From positions 496,001 to 560,000 of the forward strand of contig NZ_JASNWE010000004.1 in assembly GCF_030283145.1 (NCBI RefSeq): 64,000 bases of DNA, given 5' to 3'. Both the position numbers and the translations under genes were made by a program. This DNA comes from Actinomadura xylanilytica (lineage in GTDB: Bacteria > Actinomycetota > Actinomycetes > Streptosporangiales > Streptosporangiaceae). Positions 49,749 to 58,011 of this stretch are shown here, one piece after another (within the stretch, counting starts at the first letter, position 1; every line of letters begins with the position of its first letter). A model generated the notes under the pieces. That model searched no databases and was not told the origin of the DNA. It worked only from the letters and a program-made list of their open reading frames with translations.

Positions 49749-51086
49749 ATGCAGTCCGACATCGACGCCCAGCTCAGCAACTTCTTTGAAGACACGCCCC
49801 CGCGCGAGTTCGACGTGGTGCTTCGCGGCTACGACCGGCACCAGGTCGACGAGCACATCAAACAGCTCGACAACGAGGTCCGGCAGACCCGCGAGCAGAC
49901 GCAGGCTCTGCAACGCGAGCTCTCCGACGCGCACAGGCAGCTACAGGAACAGGAGCGCCCGACCTATTCGGGACTGGGCGCCCGGATCGAGCAGCTGCTG
50001 CGTCTCGCCGAGGAGCAGGCCACCGAGCTCGTCCAGGCCGCCCGGTCGGAGGCCAACGAGATCAAGGCCGCGGCCAAGGTCGACGCGGCCGAGCTGCGCG
50101 CCACCGCCGAGAACGAGGCCGCCGAACTGCGCGCGACCGCCCAGCGCGAGGGCGACGACATGCGCAACGCGGCCGAGCGCGAGGCCGAGGAGGTGCGCAC
50201 CTCGGCCCGCCGCGAGGCCGACGAGCTGACCTCCACCACCGAGCGCGAGGTCGCCAAGCTCCGCGCCACCGCCGACCACGAGGTCGCCGAGAAGCGCGCC
50301 GCCGCCGAGCGGGAGATCGCCAAGCTCCGCACCACCACCGAGCGCGAGGTCGCGCAGCTGCGCGCCTCGACCAAGCGCGAGCGCGACGAGATCCTCACCA
50401 CCGCCAAGCGGCAGGCCGACGAGATGCGCGCGCAGGCCCAGCGCATCCTGGAGGAGAGCGAGGCCCAGCGCGCCCAGGCCGAGGCCGAGTTCGAGATCCA
50501 GCTCGCCGCCCGCCGCGAGGAGGCCGACCGGCAGGACGCCGAGCGGCACGCCAACGCCCAGGCGGCCACGCAGAAGCTGGTGGCCGAGGCCGAGCAGCGG
50601 GCCGCGTCCGCCGAGCAGCGGGCCGCCAAGGCGACCCAGCAGGCCGAGCAGACCCGGCGCGAGGCCGACTCGCACGCCAAGCAGCTCATGGCCAACGCGC
50701 GCAAGAACTCCGACCAGGTCATCGCCGAGGCCAAGTCGCAGGCCGAGCAGCTGCTCGCCGAGACCAAGGCCGAGGCCGACCGGGTCCGGACCGCCGCGCA
50801 GCGCCAGGTCGACGAGCTCACCCGCCAGCGCGACAGCATCACCAGCCACCTGAACCAGCTACGTCAGCTGATCGGTGGCGTCGCGCCGGCGATGGGCGGC
50901 GGCGCGGCCGAGGCCGAGCTGCCCGCTCCCCCGGAGAAGCCCGCGATCTCGGCCGCCGAGGCCAAGCCCGCGCCCGCTCCGGCGCAGCAGCCGCAGGCCA
51001 AGCAGCAGCCCGCCGCGAAGGCCGCCGCCCCCGCCAAGGGCGCCAAGAAGTCCGACGAGGACGACGAGGACTGGTGGCAGGAATAG
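49749..51086 (+). CDS. DivIVA-domain long coiled-coil protein
   Basis: The product is 445 residues from ATG 49749 (a TTG nine bases upstream is possible). Residues about 20-45 carry the DivIVA membrane-binding motif REFDVVLRGYDRHQVDEHI. Residues 45-370 are an almost continuous coiled coil made of degenerate repeats of the form EREVAKLRATADHEVAEKRA, with Ala, Glu, Arg and Lys. The C-terminus is Pro/Ala-rich and ends in an acidic patch DEDDEDWWQE. Actinomycete proteins of this build (Wag31/Scy-type) organise polar growth and cell shape. Confidence 0.85.
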   Translation: MQSDIDAQLSNFFEDTPPREFDVVLRGYDRHQVDEHIKQLDNEVRQTREQTQALQRELSDAHRQLQEQERPTYSGLGARIEQLLRLAEEQATELVQAARSEANEIKAAAKVDAAELRATAENEAAELRATAQREGDDMRNAAEREAEEVRTSARREADELTSTTEREVAKLRATADHEVAEKRAAAEREIAKLRTTTEREVAQLRASTKRERDEILTTAKRQADEMRAQAQRILEESEAQRAQAEAEFEIQLAARREEADRQDAERHANAQAATQKLVAEAEQRAASAEQRAAKATQQAEQTRREADSHAKQLMANARKNSDQVIAEAKSQAEQLLAETKAEADRVRTAAQRQVDELTRQRDSITSHLNQLRQLIGGVAPAMGGGAAEAELPAPPEKPAISAAEAKPAPAPAQQPQAKQQPAAKAAAPAKGAKKSDEDDEDWWQE

Positions 51087-51131
51087 GCGCGTTCAGGCGG
51101 TAGAGACCGCCACCCGGGGCACCGTACGGAA

Positions 51132-51172
51132 CCGAAAAGCCTAGAGGCGATGATCGCCTCTAGGCTTTTCGG
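51132..51172 (+). terminator. Strong intrinsic terminator after the DivIVA-like gene
   Basis: This is a perfect 19-bp stem (51132-51150 with 51154-51172) with a three-base loop TGA; the arms contain CCGAAAAGCCTAGAGGCGA and its complement. The 3' arm ends in GGCTTTTCGG. It is the clearest terminator in the window. Confidence 0.85.
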
Positions 51173-51248
51173 CATCTCGACCCCTTAACGTGTGGTGTCG
51201 TGATAGCGGTCCGCGGTCCGTGGACGGCAGGACGAAGAGGAGAACGGC

Positions 51249-52814
51249 GTGCCCGACGAGACCCCCCGTAAGGACCGGTCGGCGGCGCCCGGAGAGGAGA
51301 CCTCCGACTCGCCCTCCGAGGACCGTCCAGGCGGCCAGGTGCCCGCCCCCGCGCCACCCGCGGACGACCTGCCGGGGGAAGACCGCCCTGGCGACGGCCC
51401 GTCCGGCGCGTCGAGCGCGGCCGGCGCGTCGAGCGCGGCCGGCGAGAGCGGCGGGGCCGGCGAGAGCGGCGGGGCCGGCGACTCCTCCACCGGTCATCTG
51501 GGGGGCGGCGGCCGTCCCGGCGACATCGCCGGGCCGCCGGAGGACGAGCCCGTCCCGGCGCCGCCCGGTCAGCCGCAGGCCGGCTCGGAGCCGTCCGGTC
51601 CACCACCGTCAGGCGGGGCGTCGGAGCGCGGCGCGGCGCCCGTGCCCGCCGCCGTGGGCGAGCAGGCGGCCGTCGGGACGCCGGCCACGGGCGGCAGGAC
51701 CGTCCCCGACCCCGCGCACGACATCGAGCAGCGCAAGCGCGAGGCCGGCGCCGACCAGCGGTTCCCGTTCGGCCGCCCCGGGCTGCCGCTCGGCCGCGCG
51801 CACCCGTTCGTCTTCGGGTTCACCGCCGCGCTCGGCGTGATCACCGCCTGGCTGCTGGTGCAGGCCGCCACCAACGCCAAATCGGTGATCGTGATGATCG
51901 TGGTGGCGATGTTCCTCGCGGTCGGCCTCAACCCGGCGGTGGAACGGCTGAAGCGGCTCGGCCTGTCCCGGGGCTGGGCGGTCGGCGTGGTGTTCTTCTG
52001 CGTGCTGCTGTTCTTCGCCGGCTTCGTCGCGTCCCTGGTGCCGCCGCTGACCGAGCAGGTCACCGAGCTGACCAAGAGCCTGCCCGACTACATCCAGCAG
52101 TTGCGCGGCAACCGGCGGATCGCCGACTGGGACAAGCGCTACCACCTGCTCCAGCAGGCCCAGGACAAGATCAACGAGCCGAAGTTCCAGCAGAAGCTGG
52201 CCACCGAGGCGCTGAACGTGGGCAAGGTCGCGCTGATCGGGACCTTCCAGGGCGTGACGATCCTCATCCTCACCCTGTACTTCCTCGGCTCGCTGCCGCA
52301 GATCAAGGCGTTCGCCTACCAACTCGCCCCGCGCACCCGCCGGGCCCGGGTGGCGCTGCTCGGCGACGAGATCCTGGACCGGATCGGCGGGTACGTCGCC
52401 GGGCAGTTCACCATCGCGTTCATAGCGGGGCTGACCTCCTACATCTTCCTGGAGATCCTCGACGTCCCGTACGCGCTGGCGCTGGCGCTGATCGTGGCGG
52501 TGACCGACCTGGTCCCGCTGGTCGGCGCGACGGTCGGCGCGGTGATCGTGTGCCTGGTCGCGTTCCTGACCGGCACCTTCGAGGGCATCGCCGCGGTGGT
52601 CTTCTACGTGATCTACCAGCAGGTGGAGAACTATCTGGTCTACCCGCGGGTGATGAAGCGGACGGTCGACGTGCAGCCGGCGGTGACGGTGGTGGCGGCG
52701 CTGATCGGCGGGACGCTGCTCGGCGTGCCCGGCGCCCTGCTGGCCATCCCGACGGCCGCGGCGATCTCGCTGCTCATCCGCGAGGTCGTCATCCCCCGCC
52801 AGGAGACGCTCTAG
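51249..52814 (+). CDS. AI-2E family transporter-like membrane protein
   Basis: The gene encodes 521 residues from GTG 51249. The first 165 residues are a hydrophilic, disordered extension rich in Pro, Gly, Glu and Ser, with tandem SGASSAAG and ESGGAG units. The AI-2E domain follows with about seven to eight helices: VIVMIVVAMFLAVGLNPAVE, GWAVGVVFFCVLLFFAGFVA, VTDLVPLVGATVGAVIVCLV, and the motif QQVENYLVYPRVMKRTVDV. The family includes proteins named after autoinducer-2 export and sodium/proton antiporters; the substrate here is unknown. The structured repeat begins right after its stop. Confidence 0.9.
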   Translation: MPDETPRKDRSAAPGEETSDSPSEDRPGGQVPAPAPPADDLPGEDRPGDGPSGASSAAGASSAAGESGGAGESGGAGDSSTGHLGGGGRPGDIAGPPEDEPVPAPPGQPQAGSEPSGPPPSGGASERGAAPVPAAVGEQAAVGTPATGGRTVPDPAHDIEQRKREAGADQRFPFGRPGLPLGRAHPFVFGFTAALGVITAWLLVQAATNAKSVIVMIVVAMFLAVGLNPAVERLKRLGLSRGWAVGVVFFCVLLFFAGFVASLVPPLTEQVTELTKSLPDYIQQLRGNRRIADWDKRYHLLQQAQDKINEPKFQQKLATEALNVGKVALIGTFQGVTILILTLYFLGSLPQIKAFAYQLAPRTRRARVALLGDEILDRIGGYVAGQFTIAFIAGLTSYIFLEILDVPYALALALIVAVTDLVPLVGATVGAVIVCLVAFLTGTFEGIAAVVFYVIYQQVENYLVYPRVMKRTVDVQPAVTVVAALIGGTLLGVPGALLAIPTAAAISLLIREVVIPRQETL

Positions 52815-52827
52815 CCCGAGTTTCAAA

Positions 52828-52896
52828 GCCCGGCCCGGCGTCCTCGCCTGGCGGCTGTGTTTCCAACGCCCGGCCCGGCGTCCTCGCCTGGCGGCT
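52828..52896 (+). repeat. 29-bp direct repeat at the 5' side of element A
   Basis: The 29-base unit starting GCCCGGCCCGGCG and ending GGCGGCT occurs at 52828-52856 and 52868-52896, 40 bases apart. Flanking TTTC bases are also alike, so about 40 bases were duplicated in tandem. The second unit is the start of element A; the element at 26539 has only one unit. Confidence 0.85.
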
Positions 52897-53003
52897 CGGA
52901 CGCCGACCGTGCTTGGGCGAGCGCGACATCGCTTCGCGATCTGGCCGGTGGGGCTCGCCTCCGGCTTCGCCCCACCGGCCAGGTAACGCGCTCGCGCGAC
53001 GGC
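52868..53003 (+). repeat. Structured dispersed repeat, copy A (downstream of AI-2E gene)
   Basis: This 136-nt element begins 54 bases after the AI-2E stop, in its sense orientation. Stems: CGGCGTCC/GGACGCCG (52876-52883 with 52898-52905); outer CGAGCGCG/CGCGCTCG (52918-52925 with 52987-52994); ATCGC-TTC-GCGAT (52928-52940); and a 14-bp hairpin (52941-52954 with 52969-52982) with a 14-base loop. The outer stem encloses the last two, giving a three-way-junction-like fold. Copy B at 26539-26674 differs at about ten positions, including two compensatory pairs (G44-C79 to C-G and G51-C72 to A-T, numbering by the last two digits of 529xx). Its function is unknown. Confidence 0.75.
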
Positions 53004-53023
53004 GAGGCACTTTGAGACAGGCC

Positions 53024-53815
53024 CTAACCCGCGGTGCGGGCCAGGGCGGCGGTGAACTCGGCGACGGCCCGGTCGAACAGGTCGGGCTGCTCGACCGGGC
53101 TCAGGTGGCCGGCCCGCGGGATGACGGTCAGCTCGGCGTCGGGCAGCGCGTCCGCCATGGCGCGCGCCTCGTCCTCGGTGGCCAGGGCGTCCTCGGCGCC
53201 CGCCAGGACGAGCGCGGGCACCTTGAGGCCGCGCAGCGTGTCGAAGGAGTCCGGCCGCGCCGCCATGGCCCGCTGCGCCCAGGCGGCGGCCGGCGCCGGG
53301 GCCGACTGCACCAGCCCGCGCACCCGGCCGTAGATCAGCGCCCGCTGCCGCAGCGTGGTCGGGCCGATCAGGCCGGGCAGCACCTCGTCGACCAGCACGC
53401 TCACATCGCCGTCGCGGCCGAGTCGTTCGGCCTGGCGCAGCCGGGCCTCGCGCACGGCGCCGGTGTCGGCGGCGGCGCGGGTGCCGGCCAGGACCACGCC
53501 GAGGACCAGGCCCGGATGGCGGCGGACCAGCGCCATCGTCACGTACCCGCCCATGGACAGGCCGCAGACGACCGCGCGGGCCACCCCGAGGCGGCGGAAC
53601 AGGCCGGCCACGTCGTCGGCCATCGCGTCGACCGACGGCTCGTCCGCGCCGAGCACCGATCCGCCGAAGCCGCGCAGGTCCGGGGTGATCACCCGGAACC
53701 GGCCGGCGAGGGCCTCCCGCTGCCCGAGCCACATCGCCGACGACAGCGGGAAGGCGTGCAGCAGGACGAGCGGCGTTCCGGTGCCGACGTCCCTCGCGTA
53801 GAGCTGCACGGTCAT
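53024..53815 (-). CDS. Alpha/beta hydrolase
   Basis: The product is 263 residues from ATG 53815. Alpha/beta hydrolase features: oxyanion region VLLHAFPLSSAMW, DLRGFGGS, nucleophile elbow VCGLSMGGYVTMA (Ser in GLSMGG), acid residue in LAGAEDALATED and His in VIPRAGHLSPVEQPD. The type is that of 3-oxoadipate enol-lactonase or similar hydrolases, but the substrate is unknown. It is cotranscribed with no obvious partner; another hydrolase gene lies upstream. Confidence 0.85.
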   Translation of the reverse strand: MTVQLYARDVGTGTPLVLLHAFPLSSAMWLGQREALAGRFRVITPDLRGFGGSVLGADEPSVDAMADDVAGLFRRLGVARAVVCGLSMGGYVTMALVRRHPGLVLGVVLAGTRAAADTGAVREARLRQAERLGRDGDVSVLVDEVLPGLIGPTTLRQRALIYGRVRGLVQSAPAPAAAWAQRAMAARPDSFDTLRGLKVPALVLAGAEDALATEDEARAMADALPDAELTVIPRAGHLSPVEQPDLFDRAVAEFTAALARTAG

Positions 53816-53932
53816 GGTGGCACCGTCCTCCCCGTACCCGTCCCCGGCGTCCGCCGCGCACATGGCGGTCAGGCCATGGTCGCTCTTCCCGGGGCCCGGC
53901 GCGGAGGGGTGGCCGTGATCGGTCGCGCGCGT

Positions 53933-54655
53933 TTAGCTGTCCCGTTCGTCCCATTCGGTGGGAAGCGGGAACGCGCCGGGCGCCACCCGCCGGACGATCT
54001 CGTTCAGCACGATGCGCACGTACGGCTCGCCCACCCACAGGTGCTTCGCGCCGTCCACGGCGACGACCTCGGCCTGCGGGACGCGCTTGAACCGCTCGCG
54101 CGCCTCGGCCGGACGCAGGTAGTCGTCGAACTCGGGGACGAGCGCCACCACCGGGCGCCCGTCGGCGGCCCAGCCGTCCAGGTCGGCGTCGCCGGCCCGG
54201 TGCAGCGGCGGGGAGAGCAGGATCGCGCCCTCCACCGACGGGTCGCGTCCCCACTTGAGGGCCAGCTCGGTGCCGAACGACCAGCCGAGCAGCCAGGGAT
54301 GGGGCAGGTCGTGGTACTCGGCGTACTCCACCGCCGCCGCCACGTCGTGGCGTTCGGTCTCGCCGCCGCCGAACTCGCCCTGGCTGGTGCCGCGCGCCGA
54401 GGAGGTGCCCCGCGTGTTGAAGCGCAGCACCGCCACATCGGCGAGGGCCGGCAGCCGGTAGGACGCCTTGCGCAGCACGTGGCTGTCCATCATGCCCTCG
54501 GCCGTGGGCAGCGGATGCAGGCACACCAGCGTCGCCACCGGCGGCCGTGCGGGCGGAAGCGCCAGCTCGCCGACGAGCTCCAGGCCGTCGGCGGTGTGCA
54601 GGGTGATCTCCTCGCGCCGGGCCGGCAGCACGGTCGCCGCCCTGATCTCGCCCAT
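53933..54655 (-). CDS. Alpha/beta hydrolase, dienelactone-hydrolase/peptidase-like
   Basis: The 240-residue protein has REEITLHTADGLELVGELAL, a typical first strand. It continues with VCLHPLPTAEGMMDSHVLRK, LRFNTRGTSSARGTSQGEFG, nucleophile elbow LGWSFGTELALKWG, acid VALVPEFDDYLRP and His in VDGAKHLWVG. It fits a family of cytoplasmic serine hydrolases conserved in actinomycetes. The substrate is unknown. It starts 118 bases upstream of the other hydrolase gene. Confidence 0.85.
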   Translation of the reverse strand: MGEIRAATVLPARREEITLHTADGLELVGELALPPARPPVATLVCLHPLPTAEGMMDSHVLRKASYRLPALADVAVLRFNTRGTSSARGTSQGEFGGGETERHDVAAAVEYAEYHDLPHPWLLGWSFGTELALKWGRDPSVEGAILLSPPLHRAGDADLDGWAADGRPVVALVPEFDDYLRPAEARERFKRVPQAEVVAVDGAKHLWVGEPYVRIVLNEIVRRVAPGAFPLPTEWDERDS

Positions 54656-54758
54656 CGGTCTCCTCTCCTCGCCGCCGTGACCGGGTCATGATCGCCCGGA
54701 CGGCGGGTCGCGCCTGGTCAGAGCCCGGCGCCCCGGCTCGGCGGCACGGGCCGCCCGG

Positions 54759-55097
54759 TCAGTGGCGGGGGGCGCCGCGGGACCGCTGGACGCGGGGAGC
54801 GCGGCGGGTGCGGGCCTGCCAGCACGGGCGGTGCCAGTGCCTGCGGTCGTCGGCGTCGCCGCGCCCGTCCGCGGGCCACGCGACGACGTGGCCGACCCCG
54901 GCCGCGATCTCCTGGTCGCAGCCGGGGCAGCGGTAGGGCTTGGTCGCGTTGGCGCCGGCGATCGACCGGACGATCCATGCGCCGTCCGGGCCGTCCTCGG
55001 TCTCCTGGCTCCAGTACGAGCCGCCGCCGGCCGGCCCCCCGCCGCCGTCCTGCGAACGGCGGCCCGGGGGGTTTCGGCGGTTTTTGCGGGGGCTCAT
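54759..55097 (-). CDS. Small zinc-ribbon-like actinobacterial protein
   Basis: The gene encodes 112 residues. The N-terminus is basic (SPRKNRRNPPGRRSQ). A Cys/His-rich centre follows: YRCPGCDQEIAAGVGHVVAW, then DDRRHWHRPCWQAR, giving two Cys, three His and a further Cys that could bind one zinc. Actinobacterial homologues are often labelled 'ATP/GTP-binding' without evidence; no P-loop is present here. It follows the 3-hydroxyacyl-CoA dehydrogenase gene by 22 bases in the same direction. Confidence 0.65.
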   Translation of the reverse strand: MSPRKNRRNPPGRRSQDGGGGPAGGGSYWSQETEDGPDGAWIVRSIAGANATKPYRCPGCDQEIAAGVGHVVAWPADGRGDADDRRHWHRPCWQARTRRAPRVQRSRGAPRH

Positions 55098-55119
55098 GGA
55101 ACCAGGATATGAGGAGGGA

Positions 55120-56820
55120 TCAGCGCAGGGCGCGGCCCGCGGTGACGTGCTCGGTCAGCAGCGGGGCGGGCGCGAGCGCCGGTTCGCGGCTCTCCCCGTA
55201 GAGGGCGCGCAGCACCGCGACCACGCGGGCCGGGCCGATCCGGTCGAGCTCGGCGATCGGGCCCGCCGGGTAGCCGCAGCCCAGCGTCATCGCGGCGTCG
55301 ATCGCGTCGGCGTCGGCGTAGCCCGCGCCGAGCATCGCGGCGGCGTCGTTGAGGTAGGGGAAGCGCAGGGCGTCCACGATGAAGCCGGCGCGGTCGCGGC
55401 CGTGCACCGGGGTCAGGCCGAGCCGCTCGGCGAGTGCCGCCGCGCGGTCCGCGAGGCCGGGCGCGCCGGCCACGGTGGTGGCGATCTCGACCAGCGTGCC
55501 GTCCGCCTCGGGGAAGTGCAGGCCGACCACGGCGCCGGGCCGGCCGGTGGCGACCGCCGCCTCGATCACCGGGACCGTGGCGGACGTGGTGGCCAGCACC
55601 GCGTCGGGCCTGGCCACGCGGCCGAGCGAGGCCAGCGGCGACCGGTCCGCCGCGGCGTCGCCGTCGGCCCCGGCGTGGATGATCAGATCGCAGTCGGCGA
55701 GGGCGCCGAGGTCGGTGCCGCCGCCGAGCCGGGACCGGGCGGCGGGGTCGTCGGCGAGGGCCTGGCCGAGCGCGGCGCGGAGGCCGTCGGCGGCGCTCTG
55801 GTCACCGGCCGCGTACCGGACGGTGCCGCCGGCGCGCGCGAGGGTCGCGATGATCCCGGCGGCGGGGGACGCGGCGGACGAACCGGCCACGACGCCGACG
55901 GTGGGGGGTTCGGCGGCGGTGGTCTCCTCCGCCTGCGCGCTCACCGCGTCGCCGGCCTGCTGGTCGTAGCGGTGGAAGCCCTGGCCGGTCTTGCGTCCGA
56001 GGAGCCCGGCGGTGACCAGCTCGCGCAGCACCGGCGCGGGCGCGTGCCGCCGGTCGCGGGACTCGGCGTAGACGGCCTCCAGTACTTCGAGGCAGGTGTC
56101 CAGGCCGATCAGGTCCATCAGGGCGAACGGGCCCATCGGCAGCCCGGCCCCCGCCTTCATCGCGGTGTCGATGTCGTCGCGGGTGGCGTGCCCGGAGTCC
56201 AGCATCCGGGCGGCCTGGTTGAGGTAGCCGAACAGCAGCCGGTTGGCGACGAACCCGGCGCGGTCGCCGATGCTCACCGGGGTCTTGCCGAGGCCGCGCA
56301 CCAGCTCGGCCACGCGGGCCGCCGCGGCCGGCTCGGTGAGCACCGTGCCGATCACCTCGACCAGCTTCATCACCGGGGCCGGGTTGAAGAAGTGCACCCC
56401 GACGATCTTGGTGGGCCGGCCGGTGGTGACCGCGATGTCGGTGACCGACAGCGACGAGGTGTTGGTGGCCAGCACCGCGTCGGCGCGGCAGACCTTGTCG
56501 AGCTCGGCGAACACGCGCCGCTTGAGGTCCAGCCGTTCCGGCACGGCCTCGATCACCAGGTCGCACTCGCCGAGGTCGGCGAAGTCGGTGGACAGCGCGA
56601 TCCGGTCGAGGATCCCGTGCCGCGCCTCCTCGGTCAGCCGGCCGCGCTTGACGGCGCGTCCGGTCGAGCCCTCCAGGTGCCCGCGCCCGCGCTCCAGGGC
56701 GCCCTGGTCGACCTCGATCCCGACCACCGCCAGGCCGCCCCTGGCCAGCACCTCGGCGATGCCCGCGCCCATGGTGCCCAGTCCGACGACCCCGACCTTG
56801 CTGAACGAAGCACTGCTCAT
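55120..56820 (-). CDS. 3-hydroxyacyl-CoA dehydrogenase, tandem two-module protein
   Basis: The product is 566 residues, twice the usual length. Module 1 (residues 1-290) is complete: VGVVGLGTMGAGIAEVLARG, LATNTSSLSVTDIA, GVHFFNPAPVMKLVEVI and KTPVSIGDRAGFVANRLLFG. Module 2 (residues about 305-566) repeats the fold, but its Rossmann start is lost (VGVVAGSSAASPAAG) and the catalytic HFFNP is HFPEADGTLVE. The C-terminal helical domain of module 2 is well kept (GRDRAGFIVDALRFPYLNDA). Module 1 is probably the NAD-dependent (S)-3-hydroxybutyryl-CoA type enzyme; module 2 is likely structural. Confidence 0.9.
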   Translation of the reverse strand: MSSASFSKVGVVGLGTMGAGIAEVLARGGLAVVGIEVDQGALERGRGHLEGSTGRAVKRGRLTEEARHGILDRIALSTDFADLGECDLVIEAVPERLDLKRRVFAELDKVCRADAVLATNTSSLSVTDIAVTTGRPTKIVGVHFFNPAPVMKLVEVIGTVLTEPAAAARVAELVRGLGKTPVSIGDRAGFVANRLLFGYLNQAARMLDSGHATRDDIDTAMKAGAGLPMGPFALMDLIGLDTCLEVLEAVYAESRDRRHAPAPVLRELVTAGLLGRKTGQGFHRYDQQAGDAVSAQAEETTAAEPPTVGVVAGSSAASPAAGIIATLARAGGTVRYAAGDQSAADGLRAALGQALADDPAARSRLGGGTDLGALADCDLIIHAGADGDAAADRSPLASLGRVARPDAVLATTSATVPVIEAAVATGRPGAVVGLHFPEADGTLVEIATTVAGAPGLADRAAALAERLGLTPVHGRDRAGFIVDALRFPYLNDAAAMLGAGYADADAIDAAMTLGCGYPAGPIAELDRIGPARVVAVLRALYGESREPALAPAPLLTEHVTAGRALR

Positions 56821-57062
56821 GGGACCGCAGTCTCGCAGAACCGCGCGCCGCCGGGTCGTTCAGGGGCCGTGACGGTGCGCCCGGTCCCGGTCCCGGCCGC
56901 GGGACTGCGGCGCGGGCGCCGGGTGACGACCGGCAGCGCCCGCTCCTCCCAGAACCTCCGGGCCCGCCGCATCTCCCGGACGTCCCGGGCAGCCTCGGCC
57001 GCGGCCCGCAGGTCCCGGGCGCGCTCCGTCATGATCGAGTAGGTGATGTCGCTGTGGAACAC
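56817..57062 (-). CDS. Small basic actinobacterial protein
   Basis: An 81-residue protein starts at GTG 57062 with GGAGGAG upstream; a longer frame to 57218 lacks a ribosome site. The N-terminus FHSDITYSIMTERARDLRAA and the following DVREMRRARRFWEE helix are seen in small actinobacterial proteins of unknown function. The end is Arg/Pro-rich. Its stop overlaps the dehydrogenase start (ATGA), so translation is coupled. Confidence 0.6.
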   Translation of the reverse strand: MFHSDITYSIMTERARDLRAAAEAARDVREMRRARRFWEERALPVVTRRPRRSPAAGTGTGRTVTAPERPGGARFCETAVP

Positions 57063-57237
57063 GGCCACTCCTCCGTCCGCGGGCCGCCTCGTCCGGCCCT
57101 GTAGTGACGAGGTTCGCCCTAAGGCGCGCACCCCGGCATCGGGACGACGCCCTAGATCCGGCACCGGGGACGTCTTAGCCGCCCCGTCGGGCTCACCTGC
57201 GGGGCCGGAGTTGGTCACGAGCGGGCCGCCACGTCAC

Positions 57238-57243
57238 TAAGGT
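57238..57243 (+). promoter_or_regulatory. -10 element of nucS
   Basis: TAAGGT lies eight bases before GTG 57252 with no good ribosome site, consistent with a leaderless or nearly leaderless mRNA. Confidence 0.4.
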
Positions 57244-57251
57244 GGGGCACC

Positions 57252-57932
57252 GTGCGTCTCGTAATCGCCCGGTGCAGCGTCGACTACGCCGGCAAGCTCA
57301 CCGCCCACCTGCCGATGGCCCCCAGGCTCGTCCTGATCAAGGCCGACGGGAGCGTGAGCGTCCATGCCGACGATCGCGCCTACAAGCCGCTGAACTGGAT
57401 GAACCCGCCCTGCTCGCTGCGCGAGGAGCCGTTCGAGGAGAACGGCGCCGTCGCCCGCTGGACGGTGACCCACGGCAAGTCGGGCGAGCGGCTCATCCTC
57501 ACCATCGAGGAGATCCTGCACGACACCAGCCACGAGCTGGGCCTGGACCCCGGACTCCAGAAGGACGGCGTCGAGGCGCACCTCCAGGAGCTGCTCGCCG
57601 AGCACATCACCACGCTCGGCGACGGGTGGACGCTGGTCCGCCGCGAGTTCCCGACCGCGATCGGGCCGGTCGACATCCTGTGCCGCGACGCGGGCAGCGC
57701 GACGGTCGCGGTCGAGATCAAGCGGCGCGGCGAGATCGACGGCGTCGAGCAGCTCACCCGCTATCTCGACCTGCTCAACCGCGACCCGCACCTGGCCCCG
57801 GTCCGCGGGATCTTCGCGGCGCAGGAGATCAAGCCCCAGGCGCGGGTGCTGGCCCTCGACCGCGGCATCGACTGCGTGACGCTCGACTACGACGCGCTCC
57901 GCGGCATCGAGCACGAGGGCACCCTCTTCTGA
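57252..57932 (+). CDS. nucS: Mismatch-specific endonuclease NucS (EndoMS)
   Basis: The 226-residue protein starts at GTG 57252. The N-terminal dimerisation half has RLVIARCSVDYAGKLTAHLP and PRLVLIKADGSVSVHADDRA. The C-terminal nuclease half carries the PD-(D/E)xK site: Asp in IGPVDILCRD, then VAVEIKRRGEIDGVEQLTRY with Glu-x-Lys and Gln. NucS replaces MutS/MutL in most actinobacteria by cutting both strands at mismatches, guided by the sliding clamp. Its C-terminus EGTLF fits a clamp-binding tail. Confidence 0.96.
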   Translation: MRLVIARCSVDYAGKLTAHLPMAPRLVLIKADGSVSVHADDRAYKPLNWMNPPCSLREEPFEENGAVARWTVTHGKSGERLILTIEEILHDTSHELGLDPGLQKDGVEAHLQELLAEHITTLGDGWTLVRREFPTAIGPVDILCRDAGSATVAVEIKRRGEIDGVEQLTRYLDLLNRDPHLAPVRGIFAAQEIKPQARVLALDRGIDCVTLDYDALRGIEHEGTLF

Positions 57933-57999
57933 CTCCGCCGCCGCGGACGGCTCCCGCTCCCGGACGCCGGCGTACTCGCTGGACCGGCCGGGGCGCCGG

Positions 58000-58005
58000 T
58001 AATCT
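58000..58005 (+). promoter_or_regulatory. -10 element of the TetR gene at 58012
   Basis: TAATCT ends six bases before ATG 58012 and no ribosome site is present, so leaderless expression is likely. Confidence 0.45.
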
Positions 58006-58011
58006 TCAGGC

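Noticed and set aside
51609..54689. A 1026-codon minus-strand frame across the AI-2E gene and two hydrolases
   Set aside because: The real hydrolase genes lie in other frames with clear motifs, and the frame has no domain; open only because of GC bias.
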